Of a stretch of DNA of 64,000 nucleotides, positions 17,990 to 26,698 are shown one piece after another (within the stretch, counting starts at the first letter, position 1; every line of letters starts with the position of its first letter). Origin of the DNA: Clostridiales bacterium (GTDB taxonomy: Bacteria; Bacillota; Clostridia; Saccharofermentanales; Saccharofermentanaceae); the NCBI GenBank assembly GCA_017551865.1, contig JAFZKB010000030.1, positions 62,001 to 126,000 of the forward strand. The letters run 5' to 3'. The position numbers were made by a program, and so were the translations under genes. Under the pieces are notes generated by a model. That model did no database searches, had not been told where the DNA came from, and worked only from the letters and a program-made list of their open reading frames with translations.

Positions 17990-18905
17990 AACTCTTCGGA
18001 TCCCTCATAAAGAACTTGAAAAAACCTTTATAAAATGTCCCTTCCGCACTAAACTCAGTTTCATCAAGAATATCGTAGTCAGTATAGGTCATGATGACAG
18101 ATCCCTGATCGTTTATCGAAATGGAATCCAGCACCATCACCTCGAGGATATCTCCCACCTCAAGAAATGGCATTTGATGATCGTCCCGGATCTTCTTTAT
18201 CTTTCTATAAAGATGCTTCTCGATAAACTCAGTTGCTTCCTGATGCCATGTTTCCGCTTCTTTTACGATTTTTTCGAAATACCTGGCTCCTTCTTTCCCG
18301 CTTTCCACATCCCGGTTTGCATGAAGGTATAAGATCACATCCCTGACACCGTTAAAGTCGACAAGGCCGGTAAAAGCATCTTCTTTACTAGAGTACTTCA
18401 GTATCGTTCCATCCGTGAGGATGACCGGAGACAACTCTTGTTCGAGATTGATAGGCGTCCCATTCAAATAGAACTCATCAAATCCCTTCTCCAGCGTTCC
18501 TTTTAGGCAAATAACATCATCGTCCTCGATGCCTTCTCCAAAACGGATAAAACTCACCTGGACTTCATCTTCCATCTCATCTTCAATGATATAGATATTC
18601 TCCAGTTCGAAGTCTTCTTCAAACATCTCAAGCGTGATCTCATCTTCGAGCGCTTCCGGATACTTGTTCAGGTAAGGGATGAGAAGATTTCGGATCGTAT
18701 CCTCCCAGATCTTCTTCCAGGACTCTCTATTCTCCCAGATCCTTTTAAAAATATCCTGAAGCTTCGGTACCGCTTTTTCGTTACCACCGGAAGAGAGCAC
18801 AAGTTCGATTTCCAGGTCCTCGTCCCAGTCGATCTGACACCAGTACCCTTCCACCATATCGCTGAATTTTGCCTTGATCCCGTTACAGAGTTCAATCGCA
18901 CCCAT
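17976..18905 (-). CDS. duplicated DUF2262-like protein
   Basis: This acidic protein of 309 residues has no signal peptide or membrane segment. The C-terminal half (about 160-305) resembles DUF2262. The N-terminal half (about 18-150) follows the same pattern: a strand pair, a helix with a Trp, then a stretch ending in GTLEKGFDEFYL, which lines up with GTFYKGFFKFFM at the end of the second half. So the gene appears to hold two copies of one domain. DUF2262 has no established function. It is coupled to the AlkZ-related gene by overlap. No clear ribosome binding site is seen near the ATG. Confidence 0.7.
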   Translation of the reverse strand: MGAIELCNGIKAKFSDMVEGYWCQIDWDEDLEIELVLSSGGNEKAVPKLQDIFKRIWENRESWKKIWEDTIRNLLIPYLNKYPEALEDEITLEMFEEDFELENIYIIEDEMEDEVQVSFIRFGEGIEDDDVICLKGTLEKGFDEFYLNGTPINLEQELSPVILTDGTILKYSSKEDAFTGLVDFNGVRDVILYLHANRDVESGKEGARYFEKIVKEAETWHQEATEFIEKHLYRKIKKIRDDHQMPFLEVGDILEVMVLDSISINDQGSVIMTYTDYDILDETEFSAEGTFYKGFFKFFMRDPKSYECD

Positions 18906-18954
18906 TTAAGATTATCTAAAACCTCTTTTCCTTGTTTCAGATATACTATATCAC

Positions 18955-21243
18955 TTAAATCTGCATATAGATATTGAACATCATGGAATTATTGAAGCTT
19001 CCCTCATCGGACAGGACATCTTCTCCGCCCTTGACGCTTCTTCGCATCAGCGTCCAGGCATAGTCACCCTGGAAGAACAGCGTGAATATTCCCATCTCCG
19101 GCGAATACGAAGCCGAGCACTTCGTGGCACTAAAGGTGATAGTCTTGGTATATACCGAGCCCTGGCTCTCATTCGTCCAAGTCTGCGTGATCTTATAGCT
19201 GGCCGTCATCTTCGATTCAGGATCTCTATCCGCAAAGTCACCGGAGATCTTGATCTCATCGAGGGTATAGTATTCGATCGGATACCCGCTCGCAGTAAGA
19301 TCGATATGGTAGTAATCCCCGTTTCTCGTGACCGTTCCGTTCGGAAGGTTATCAAATACATACTGGATATAGTACTCATCACGTTTGGTCGGTTCCGGCT
19401 CCGGTTCGCCGTTATGGTACGCGCCCCATTCGGAGACCGGATCGTAGGCATACTCCGACGGCACAGGTGTTACTTCCGGCTCTTTTTTTCCGCCGATATC
19501 GATCTCAACCTTATTTCCGCTGATCCCGAATGTCAGTTCCTTCAGGATTTTGTCCGGATCATCCGGATCTACGATGACCAGTTCCGGAGCAAACTTATTG
19601 TAAAGATACGCAAATCCCGTGAAGCTTATGCTTCCTGTTCCGCTCTTACTTAACGTGCACTGCCAGTTTTCCGGATCTTCGATCTCGGAAGGAACGTTTT
19701 TAAACTTCACGATGCATCCAGCATACTCGGAGTTGCCGGATCCGATCGTACTGTCCTTAAACGACAGTGTGGTTTTAGCATTCAGTTTTTCTCCGAGTTC
19801 ATACATTTTCTGACTGTAGGCAGACCATGCATTCAGCTCCAGTTTATCCCGAATGGCTTCAAATACTTTCGGCAGAATATCATTATAAAGCGTGGAGCGG
19901 TGCTCGTTATTAAGTTCTTCCATAATGTCGTCGTTAAGACCGCCGCCGAGTGTCCAGCCCATATTGGCCGCGTCAGCAAAATAAACCTCCATAACAGATT
20001 CTTTTGTCCAGAACTCTTTGACGTACTTATTGACTTCGCGTCCGACGAGGAGCTTGATCTTATACGGGGAATGATCTCCGTCTTTAAAGATCGGATAGAG
20101 GATCTTAAACCATTCCGCTGCGGTCCGGTATCCGCCCCCGTTGGCTTTCTCCTCTTTAGAATAATATTTCAGATATCCGCCGCGATAGACATCTTTTCTG
20201 CTGCTGATCACGCGCTCGTAGAGTTTAGTCAGGGCAAAATCGAATATCGCCACAGCGGCCATCGAGGCCGTCATAATGGCGGACTTAAGCGCACCCGCGG
20301 CAAGGCCCACCACGAAGTTGTGCGTAGCTTTGATCGCCGTCCCCACACCTTCTCTTGCATTCCCGTTCATGCATTGTCTTATAGCCTGATAGGCGGCAAA
20401 ATACATGCCGATCTCCGACAGAAGATCACCGTAGTCTTCCAGGAATTCTATCGTATAGCCTGCTGTTTTTAATGCGTTATAGCCGATATCGTTTCCGAAC
20501 TGGGACGCTTTTCCCCAGCCATCTGCGAAGGCATAGAGGATGTCCGTAGATGTCGCAGAATTATTCTTAAATGGTTCGAGGATGAGATCTTCTGCTTCTT
20601 CTGTGGTAACTGTGTCGATATAAGTATCGAGAAGCACGCTGTATGTACCATTGGCATTTCTCGTATTAGGCTTTGTGAGACGGAAAGCTCCGTATGTGGA
20701 CAGGTGATCGGTAAGAATGACCATCTTCTCTCCGTCATACTGTGCGCAGACCGGCATCCATGCCCCCTGCTCCTCGTTATAGTAGGCTGCCACTACCGTT
20801 TCGTCGCTACCTTTACTGATCGGGATCGAAATCTCGAGAACGCCATCGAACTCGCTTACATCTTCGATCTCAAAATCATAGACGACGCCGTCTTTCTGTT
20901 CGGTATCGATCTTCGGAAAAGATTTGGCTTTCCGGATCTTCAGTGTATGTTCCCCGTCCAGAAGGGACAGTGTGGAATCAAAGGTGAAGTCCACGGTCGT
21001 AACTACAGGCTCATCGCTTGAGAATGATTCTTCGATCTCCTTTTCGAACGAGAAATCCCCTTCGGGCTCGGTTTCGGTCTGTTCGACTTCCTCGACGCTT
21101 TCGACCTCTTCGATCTCCTCGGTATTCTTTGTTTTCTTCTTTTTCGTTTCGGATGACTCCTTCTTGCCGCAGCCGGCAAACACACTCGCGCAGATCGCGA
21201 TCGTAAGAAGAATGGATAAATAACGCTTCGTAAACACTTTCAT
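18955..21243 (-). CDS. large lipoprotein of unknown function
   Basis: The protein has 762 residues. A type II signal peptide ends in the lipobox FAGC. A Lys/Glu-rich stretch (about 28-75) follows. The next region contains a ZU5-like or Ig-like beta segment (about 85-210) ending in LSTYGAFRL. The central part (about 230-400) is helical and contains a hydrophobic patch near 310-345. Near the C-terminus a Pro/Glu linker (about 590-630) precedes a final beta domain. A similar layout appears in surface lipoproteins of rumen and gut Clostridia. GGAGAG precedes the ATG. Function unknown. Confidence 0.8.
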   Translation of the reverse strand: MKVFTKRYLSILLTIAICASVFAGCGKKESSETKKKKTKNTEEIEEVESVEEVEQTETEPEGDFSFEKEIEESFSSDEPVVTTVDFTFDSTLSLLDGEHTLKIRKAKSFPKIDTEQKDGVVYDFEIEDVSEFDGVLEISIPISKGSDETVVAAYYNEEQGAWMPVCAQYDGEKMVILTDHLSTYGAFRLTKPNTRNANGTYSVLLDTYIDTVTTEEAEDLILEPFKNNSATSTDILYAFADGWGKASQFGNDIGYNALKTAGYTIEFLEDYGDLLSEIGMYFAAYQAIRQCMNGNAREGVGTAIKATHNFVVGLAAGALKSAIMTASMAAVAIFDFALTKLYERVISSRKDVYRGGYLKYYSKEEKANGGGYRTAAEWFKILYPIFKDGDHSPYKIKLLVGREVNKYVKEFWTKESVMEVYFADAANMGWTLGGGLNDDIMEELNNEHRSTLYNDILPKVFEAIRDKLELNAWSAYSQKMYELGEKLNAKTTLSFKDSTIGSGNSEYAGCIVKFKNVPSEIEDPENWQCTLSKSGTGSISFTGFAYLYNKFAPELVIVDPDDPDKILKELTFGISGNKVEIDIGGKKEPEVTPVPSEYAYDPVSEWGAYHNGEPEPEPTKRDEYYIQYVFDNLPNGTVTRNGDYYHIDLTASGYPIEYYTLDEIKISGDFADRDPESKMTASYKITQTWTNESQGSVYTKTITFSATKCSASYSPEMGIFTLFFQGDYAWTLMRRSVKGGEDVLSDEGSFNNSMMFNIYMQI

Positions 21244-21292
21244 GGGAACTCTCCTTTCCCGATGATGGATACAAGTTTATAAATATATTCTC

Positions 21293-21301
21293 ATTCTAGC
21301 A
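21293..21301 (-). promoter_or_regulatory. extended -10 promoter of the large lipoprotein
   Basis: On the minus strand TGC is followed by TAGAAT, an extended -10 element 50 bases before the ATG. No convincing -35 was found. Confidence 0.4.
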
Positions 21302-21452
21302 CAGAAAACCGCTTTCACTTTGCCGTTTGCCAATCGTTTACAAAAGGTTTTCTCTTGAAGAACACTCTTCGTTTCCTGCCATTATCCTTATCTGCCGAAT
21401 TCATAGTATACTTAATCCATTAAAAACAGAAAGCGACCCGGACGGAAAAGAA

Positions 21453-22022
21453 ATGGACGAGAAGATCATTACTAATGCAAAAGAGTATATAAAGGCCTTG
21501 TTTGAAGGCAATGCGGATGGTCACGACGAGAAGCACACCCTTCGTGTCTTAAAAAACGCGCAGTCGATCGCTTCTTCCTATCCCGAAAGCAACTTTCTTC
21601 TCATTTCTCTTTCCGCGCTTCTCCATGACGTCGACGACCACAAACTGTTTCATACCGTAAACAACGAAAATGCCAGATCTTTTCTAAAGGAACAGGGCGT
21701 AGAAAGCAAAAAGATTGAGGAGATCTGTAGCATTATCAATGCCGTGTCATTCAGCAAGAATAAGGGAAAGAGCCCGGAAACGATCGAGGGAAAGATCGTC
21801 CAGGACGCTGACAGGCTCGACGCGCTCGGCGCCATCGGAATCGCAAGGACATTTGCCTACGGCGGAAAAAACGGACGAAGCCTTAGTGACTCCGTCCAGC
21901 ATTTTTACGATAAGCTATTACTTCTTAAAGATTCCATGAACACCGAAGAAGCCAGAAAACTTGCTGATGAGCGGCATAAGTTCATGGAAGAGTTTTTAAG
22001 GGAGTTGGAGAGAGAATTGTAA
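21453..22022 (+). CDS. HD-domain phosphohydrolase
   Basis: This 189-residue protein has the metal-binding pattern of HD hydrolases: His in GHDEKHTLRV, the HD pair in LLHDVDDHK and the distal Asp in QDADRLDA. It is of the YedJ type, which acts on small phosphorylated substrates not yet identified. The ATG at 21453 aligns with the family start; the frame extends 42 codons upstream but without a ribosome binding site. The site before the chosen ATG is weak. It ends 8 bases from the convergent lipoprotein gene of the AT-rich island. Confidence 0.85.
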   Translation: MDEKIITNAKEYIKALFEGNADGHDEKHTLRVLKNAQSIASSYPESNFLLISLSALLHDVDDHKLFHTVNNENARSFLKEQGVESKKIEEICSIINAVSFSKNKGKSPETIEGKIVQDADRLDALGAIGIARTFAYGGKNGRSLSDSVQHFYDKLLLLKDSMNTEEARKLADERHKFMEEFLRELEREL

Positions 22023-22029
22023 GGATTAT

Positions 22030-22986
22030 TTAGTCAATCGCAATTAGGGCCTCCAAAATCTTTTTTGTTAATTCGTTCTGTTGCGAAGCAGTCAATTCAT
22101 CTGACGTGCGAATAATACATGTTCCATAAACATAATGAGAACCAGGAGCAAGAATTCCACCATCAAATATCGCTAAATATTCATCTCGTTTTGTTGCATC
22201 TTCGACATTCGAATAGATTTCAATCGCACCTCCACCATCGGTACCTACGCTTATAACATCATCTTTTCCTTCTTTGATAAATAGTTTAGACCAATCAACT
22301 TGGGAATCTGCAAAATAGACTGTTCCGATATATCCTCCCTGTTTATTCAAATGACCATTAGGATCGTTATCTTCAGTTACATGATCAATAACAGTTATCG
22401 TGTCAACACGTTGCAATCGCTGCATAACAAATTCATCTGAAGGTGCAGTTATTTGCTTAAGACTCTGAATGCTTTTCTCATAATTGTCTTTTGCCTCAAT
22501 CAGTTCGCCTATCTCTTCAGAATAATCAGGAACAGATGGCATTTCCGGAATTCTTTTAGAAGCAATTTCTTGACTTCCTTGATTTGCTTTAGAAATCAAA
22601 TTCTCAAGAGTTTCCTTGTCCGCTTCTGAATCAAAAGTCAACAGTTCATATTGATTAAGTCGTTCAGGAACAGACACCTTAGAATTAGAGACAGAGACTA
22701 TCACATTTTTAAGTTCTCCTAATGTACTTTCATCGAAAGCTATCTCCCCGTTATTGATTACTTTCTGAGCTTCATCAATATAGCTTTGCAAATCGGTATT
22801 TACTTTCTCAATTTGATTAGCGATCTCATTAAATGACTGAATGCTGGCATTGTATTCTGTTGCTTTTTGATTATATGATGCTACTGCATTATTTGCCTCT
22901 TCTAAAGGTCGAGTATCCTTTTTCTTACATCCAACATTACTGAATGCTAACACGATAGTGAGGCATAGTACTATTTGCCGCTTCAT
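22030..22986 (-). CDS. lipoprotein with N-terminal coiled coil, in AT-rich island
   Basis: The protein has 318 residues from the ATG at 22986, which has GGAGG 7 bases upstream. The signal peptide ends in SNVGC, a lipobox, with Cys 20. The first half (about 24-190) is helical and heptad-like. The second half (about 195-318) is a compact domain seen in gut Firmicute lipoproteins, with landmarks GGYIGTVYFA, GTDGGGAIEIY and YGTCIIRTSDELTASQQNE. Its function is not known to me. Base composition is visibly AT-richer than in genes before 22.0 kb, suggesting acquisition. A zinc-ribbon membrane protein gene precedes it on the same strand. Confidence 0.8.
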   Translation of the reverse strand: MKRQIVLCLTIVLAFSNVGCKKKDTRPLEEANNAVASYNQKATEYNASIQSFNEIANQIEKVNTDLQSYIDEAQKVINNGEIAFDESTLGELKNVIVSVSNSKVSVPERLNQYELLTFDSEADKETLENLISKANQGSQEIASKRIPEMPSVPDYSEEIGELIEAKDNYEKSIQSLKQITAPSDEFVMQRLQRVDTITVIDHVTEDNDPNGHLNKQGGYIGTVYFADSQVDWSKLFIKEGKDDVISVGTDGGGAIEIYSNVEDATKRDEYLAIFDGGILAPGSHYVYGTCIIRTSDELTASQQNELTKKILEALIAID

Positions 22987-23033
22987 TGTTTTATCCTCCA
23001 ATTCAATTCGATATATCAATCAAAATGTCGATA

Positions 23034-23552
23034 TTATCTATCTCGTTGCTTATTATTCACTATTCCATATATGCCGGAAACCAAAACTGCTATAGCTCCA
23101 AACAACATCAGGTAATACCCGGAACCTCGATTATAGAATACTGCTTTTTCTCCATGGAATTGAATTATCTCTTCCAACAAGGCAAATCCACATCCAATTA
23201 AGCCGAATATAGTAACAAGAACATTTGAACCAACTACAGACGCGAGGATCATCAGTAGTCCTATTATCAAAACTATGAATCCGTCACCTATGTCCATCAG
23301 TGATTTTTCAGCAGTTGATCCTAGAAAAGTAACTGTTACAAGAGGCAACATACTTGATAAACAAAATGCAATACCTGCAACTATTCCAGGTATATTGGGT
23401 TTTCGCCTTCCCTTTTGATTTGTAGCAACCGACTGAGACGTATTTGATACTACTTGTGAATTCATAACTTCTGAAGAAGAAATCTGATTCCCACACATCG
23501 AACAGAATTTTACATTACCATCTACTTGAGCTCCACACTTGTCGCATATCAT
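23034..23552 (-). CDS. zinc-ribbon membrane protein
   Basis: This 172-residue protein starts with a ribbon CDKCG ... CSMCG (zinc_ribbon_2 type) within the first 22 residues. A Ser/Gln-rich linker follows, and then four hydrophobic segments between about 55 and 165. The chosen ATG at 23552 is 9 bases after AGGAGG; an ATG two codons earlier is only 3 bases from it. It belongs to the AT-rich island and is 47 bases upstream of the lipoprotein gene. Zinc-ribbon/membrane combinations of this kind are common in Firmicutes with unknown function. Confidence 0.75.
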   Translation of the reverse strand: MICDKCGAQVDGNVKFCSMCGNQISSSEVMNSQVVSNTSQSVATNQKGRRKPNIPGIVAGIAFCLSSMLPLVTVTFLGSTAEKSLMDIGDGFIVLIIGLLMILASVVGSNVLVTIFGLIGCGFALLEEIIQFHGEKAVFYNRGSGYYLMLFGAIAVLVSGIYGIVNNKQRDR

Positions 23553-23729
23553 AATCATTTACCTCCTTACCCAATAACGTTTTTCAACTCTTGCCTGCAT
23601 TATATGGTAAAAAGGGAAAAATCAATTACTCTTATTTGTAAAAAAACAATAAACTTTCTTCAATAGTGCAGTTTTCCTTCTCATTGCAAAGTAAAATGGA
23701 GATAAATATTGGATATGGAGGTAATGGAT

Positions 23730-24728
23730 ATGGAGAATACAAATAGCACAAAACTCCGATTCACTTCAGAAAGTGTAATCTGCGCTTTGATTTGTCTTGT
23801 TTCCATAGTTTTTTATCAACAAATTTACAGATATTATTCGCGCGACCTAGCATTTATCATTTCGTGGTTTATCGGATTAATCTTTGGAACAATTCTCATA
23901 GCTATCGCGTGCTACTTCTCGATTCGAAATCTCTCAAAAAAGAGAAATAATACATCTCTTTATGTTACTGTGCTGCTGTGCTTTATATCCATTGTATTCA
24001 TTTGCATCAGTTCGACAAGAATTTCAACAAAATACGATAACCTTCAAAACTCTCAGGATATGTATTCTGACTACAAAGAAAACTACAAGCCTGATCCAGT
24101 TCCGCAAAATAGCACTCCAACAAATACTTATACATTGATTGATATAACTTACGACGTTCCTCAGACATGGAAAAAGAATGGCGAGTACTTTTATTATGGA
24201 AAGGAAACAAGCAGTAAACATAATAAATTTCTGATGATTAAGGGAATGGAACCCATGGATGGCGTAATATATACAGAAGATGACGTTGATTATTTACTTG
24301 ACTACATATCATCTGGATTTGTTGACGAGGGTTGTACAAACTTAAACTCAAAAACTTTACCACACTCTAAAAAAGGAAATCTTTTAAGCGGTGATTGTGA
24401 GATTCATTTTGAAATCAATCAAACTAAATATGCTTGTTTCTTAAGAGTACTAATTAATCAAAAAACTCAATCCATCTATGCATTTAGCTTTGGCATAGAA
24501 GAAAGTGCTGTTGATTCTGCAGAATATGATACATTCGTATTTGAATATAAGAGTATTCTGGAGACCATTCGGGAAACAAATGAAACAACAACCGACAATT
24601 CGAGCAAAAGTACAACTAAACAACGATCTCAAGAAGATAACAGAAAAAAAACTTCTCAAGATGAGAAAATCGAAAGACACAGACAGGCCATCAATGATGT
24701 TACTGCTGCCATTGATGCAGAACTCTGA
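23730..24728 (+). CDS. membrane protein with extracytoplasmic domain
   Basis: The protein has 332 residues and three hydrophobic segments near the N-terminus (about 12-30, 40-62 and 70-95). The rest is a soluble domain: residues about 130-260 start with NTYTLIDITYDVPQTW, a PsbP/SmpA-like strand pattern, and a charged Lys/Gln tail ends the protein. GGAGGT is 7 bases before the ATG at 23730. Codon use is AT-rich. A truncated homologue of the soluble domain lies directly downstream (24738-25073). Function unknown. Confidence 0.75.
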   Translation: MENTNSTKLRFTSESVICALICLVSIVFYQQIYRYYSRDLAFIISWFIGLIFGTILIAIACYFSIRNLSKKRNNTSLYVTVLLCFISIVFICISSTRISTKYDNLQNSQDMYSDYKENYKPDPVPQNSTPTNTYTLIDITYDVPQTWKKNGEYFYYGKETSSKHNKFLMIKGMEPMDGVIYTEDDVDYLLDYISSGFVDEGCTNLNSKTLPHSKKGNLLSGDCEIHFEINQTKYACFLRVLINQKTQSIYAFSFGIEESAVDSAEYDTFVFEYKSILETIRETNETTTDNSSKSTTKQRSQEDNRKKTSQDEKIERHRQAINDVTAAIDAEL

Positions 24729-24737
24729 TTATTCTAA

Positions 24738-25073
24738 AGGAATCTCGTTACTGGTAATAGGAGGCAAGGAAAATTTAACGACTACACGAAAACCGACAAT
24801 TCAGATTCACCAACTACGAGTGTGACGATAGAAGAAACAATCCCCAAAAACTCATATGCTTTACATGATATATCCTTTGAGTTTCCAACAAATTGGGGAA
24901 AAGATGGTAATTATTTCTGTCCTGAAAAACACCCACTTGCTTATGTTTTCTTGGCAGTTGGAGAAAGAGCCCCCTCTCGTGGTGCAAGTTATAAGGAATA
25001 TGACCTTGAAAAGACCTTAAAGGAAATGCCGACTCTATCCTGGATAGAACGATCTCAGATTCGTACAAGATAA
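24738..25073 (+). pseudogene. truncated copy of the upstream membrane protein domain
   Basis: The frame is open from 24738 to TGA/TAA-type stop at 25073, but no start codon with a ribosome binding site opens it, and the N-terminal membrane segments are missing. From about 24830 it encodes NSYALHDISFEFPTNW, aligned with NTYTLIDITYDVPQTW in the intact gene just upstream, then stops after about 70 further residues. A Thr/Ser/Asp linker precedes it, as in the intact gene. It ends 53 bases before the IS256-family element. I read it as a decayed tandem duplicate, cut by the insertion or by an earlier deletion. Confidence 0.65.
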
Positions 25074-25310
25074 TCTTAAGCGGCGAGTCGCTCCGGCCGA
25101 AAACTTTGATCGACTAAAATGCTGTGAGGGTGTCAGAATTCTTCTGGCACCTTCTTTTGGCACATTTTTCCGATTTCGCTGGCACTCCGTCGCGATAACG
25201 TACAATAAGTTTCGCAAATTAAGAAAGGCGGTGAAATAAAATAGACAAGGCATAACGCCATCGGTAAAATGATAATTGCTAGAAAACCAATTTACTGGAG
25301 GCGGAATACC

Positions 25311-26504
25311 ATGTCCGAGAAAATTATACAACTTAATGAAGAACTGATAAAGAATAATCTTAAGGAGCTCGTAAGAGATAGTGTTGAAGAAACCCTAAAT
25401 GCCCTGCTGGATCACGAAGCAGACGAACTGATCAAGGCAGAGAAATACGAACGGACAGAAGGCAGACAAGGATATCGATCCGGACACTATGACAGGAACT
25501 TCACAACAACATCCGGAGATGTAACACTGCATATTCCCAAGCTTAAAGGTGTACAGTTCGAGACAGCGATAATCGAGCGGTACAGACGCAGAGAGTGTTC
25601 TGTTGAAGAGGCGTTGATAGAGATGTATCTTGCCGGCGTGTCAGTACGAAGAGTCGAAGATATAACGGAAGCACTCTGGGGAACGAAGGTCTCATCAGGA
25701 ACAATCAGCAACCTGAACAAGAAGGCATATGAGAACATAGAACAATGGCGGTCACGACCGTTAACCGGAGAATATCCGTATGTGTTTGTGGACGGTATAT
25801 GGCTCAAGCGAAGTTGGGGCGGAGAGATTGAGAATGTGTCCGTCCTCGTGGCGATAGGTGTCAACAAAGATGGTTATCGCGAGATAATCGGTGCTTGTGA
25901 AGGGATGAAAGAAGATAAGGAAAGCTGGAAGGATTTCTTTGTATGGTTGAAAGGCCGAGGACTAAAAGGCGTTAACCTAGTCATAGGAGACAAATGCTTA
26001 GGGATGGTGGAATCTCTGGCAGAGACCTTCCCCGGTGCGAGTTATCAGCGGTGTACCGTTCACTTCTACAGGAATGTGTTCACAGTGGTACCAAGGAGCA
26101 AAGTTCGGGAAGTAAGCCTGATGTTAAAGGCGATACACGCACAGGAAGATAAGGAAGCAGCGCGAACGAAGGCCAAGCAGGTTGTTCAGAGGTTAAGGGA
26201 TATGAAACTACAGGCCGCTGCCAAGAAGGTACAGGAAAGCATAGAAGAAACATTGACATACATGGACTTCCCGACGCAGCACTGGACCAGGATCAGGACC
26301 AATAACACGATGGAACGAGTGAACAGAGAGATTCGAAGACGAACAAGAGCATTAGGCGCCTTTCCCGATGGGCAGTCGGCATTGATGCTTGTATGTGCCA
26401 GGCTAAGGCATGTAGCCTCCTCTGAATGGGGCCTGAAGAAGTATTTGAATATGGAACACCTAAACGTATTGGAATTCTCTTCCGCGCTCGATGCGGCTAC
26501 ATAA
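25311..26504 (+). CDS. IS256-family transposase
   Basis: The transposase has 397 residues, the usual full length for the Mutator-like IS256 family. The catalytic triad is intact: Asp161 in FVDGIW, Asp227 in VIGDKCLG and Glu335 in NNTMERVNRE. The family's CxxH signature is present as CTVHFYRN between the second Asp and the Glu. It catalyses copy-out transposition of its element. The ATG at 25311 follows TGGAGGCG by 7 bases, and an in-frame upstream codon is not needed. No frameshift or stop is seen, so the enzyme could be active. Confidence 0.95.
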   Translation: MSEKIIQLNEELIKNNLKELVRDSVEETLNALLDHEADELIKAEKYERTEGRQGYRSGHYDRNFTTTSGDVTLHIPKLKGVQFETAIIERYRRRECSVEEALIEMYLAGVSVRRVEDITEALWGTKVSSGTISNLNKKAYENIEQWRSRPLTGEYPYVFVDGIWLKRSWGGEIENVSVLVAIGVNKDGYREIIGACEGMKEDKESWKDFFVWLKGRGLKGVNLVIGDKCLGMVESLAETFPGASYQRCTVHFYRNVFTVVPRSKVREVSLMLKAIHAQEDKEAARTKAKQVVQRLRDMKLQAAAKKVQESIEETLTYMDFPTQHWTRIRTNNTMERVNREIRRRTRALGAFPDGQSALMLVCARLRHVASSEWGLKKYLNMEHLNVLEFSSALDAAT

Positions 26505-26522
26505 GGGCAACAAGCGGCGCGA

Positions 26523-26570
26523 CGATCACCATCCTTAGTTCCGCTACGCTCCACTTCAGGATGGTAATCG
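26523..26570. repeat. strong hairpin at the 3' end of the IS element
   Basis: CGATCACCATCCT (26523-26535) pairs with AGGATGGTAATCG (26558-26570), 12 of 13 positions, around a 22-base loop. It lies 19 bases after the transposase stop. It may end transcription of the transposase or belong to the element's right terminus. Confidence 0.6.
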
Positions 26571-26592
26571 ATTAGATTACTCAATACAAGGA

Positions 26593-26629
26593 GAATAAAC
26601 CGGCATTAGAAAGAACCGATGGCTTATTC
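26593..26629. repeat. imperfect hairpin between IS element and exonuclease gene
   Basis: GAATAAACC (26593-26601) pairs with GGCTTATTC (26621-26629) with one mismatch. It is placed between the plus-strand transposase and the convergent exonuclease gene; a terminator role is possible but it lacks a good T-run. Confidence 0.35.
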
Positions 26630-26698
26630 TTGAATTTGCGAAAGGCAAAATTGAAAAACTTAACTGGATTTTTCCTCATTAATGGTAAATGGAATCTC

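Larger units (their letters stand above)
25126..26580 (+). mobile_element. IS256-family insertion sequence, ends approximate
   Basis: The element contains one transposase gene. The left end is placed at GAGGGTGTCAG (25126), where a short imperfect inverted pair GTGTCAGAA / TTCTGGCAC (25130-25150) is seen. I found no matching inverted copy of this end after the transposase, so the right boundary is a guess and the element may be truncated there. No target duplication could be verified. Base composition differs from that of the AT-rich island on its left. Confidence 0.6.

Noticed and set aside
26505..26698. Right inverted repeat of the IS256 element
   Set aside because: I looked for the complement of GAGGGTGTCAG and found only an unrelated hairpin (26523-26570).
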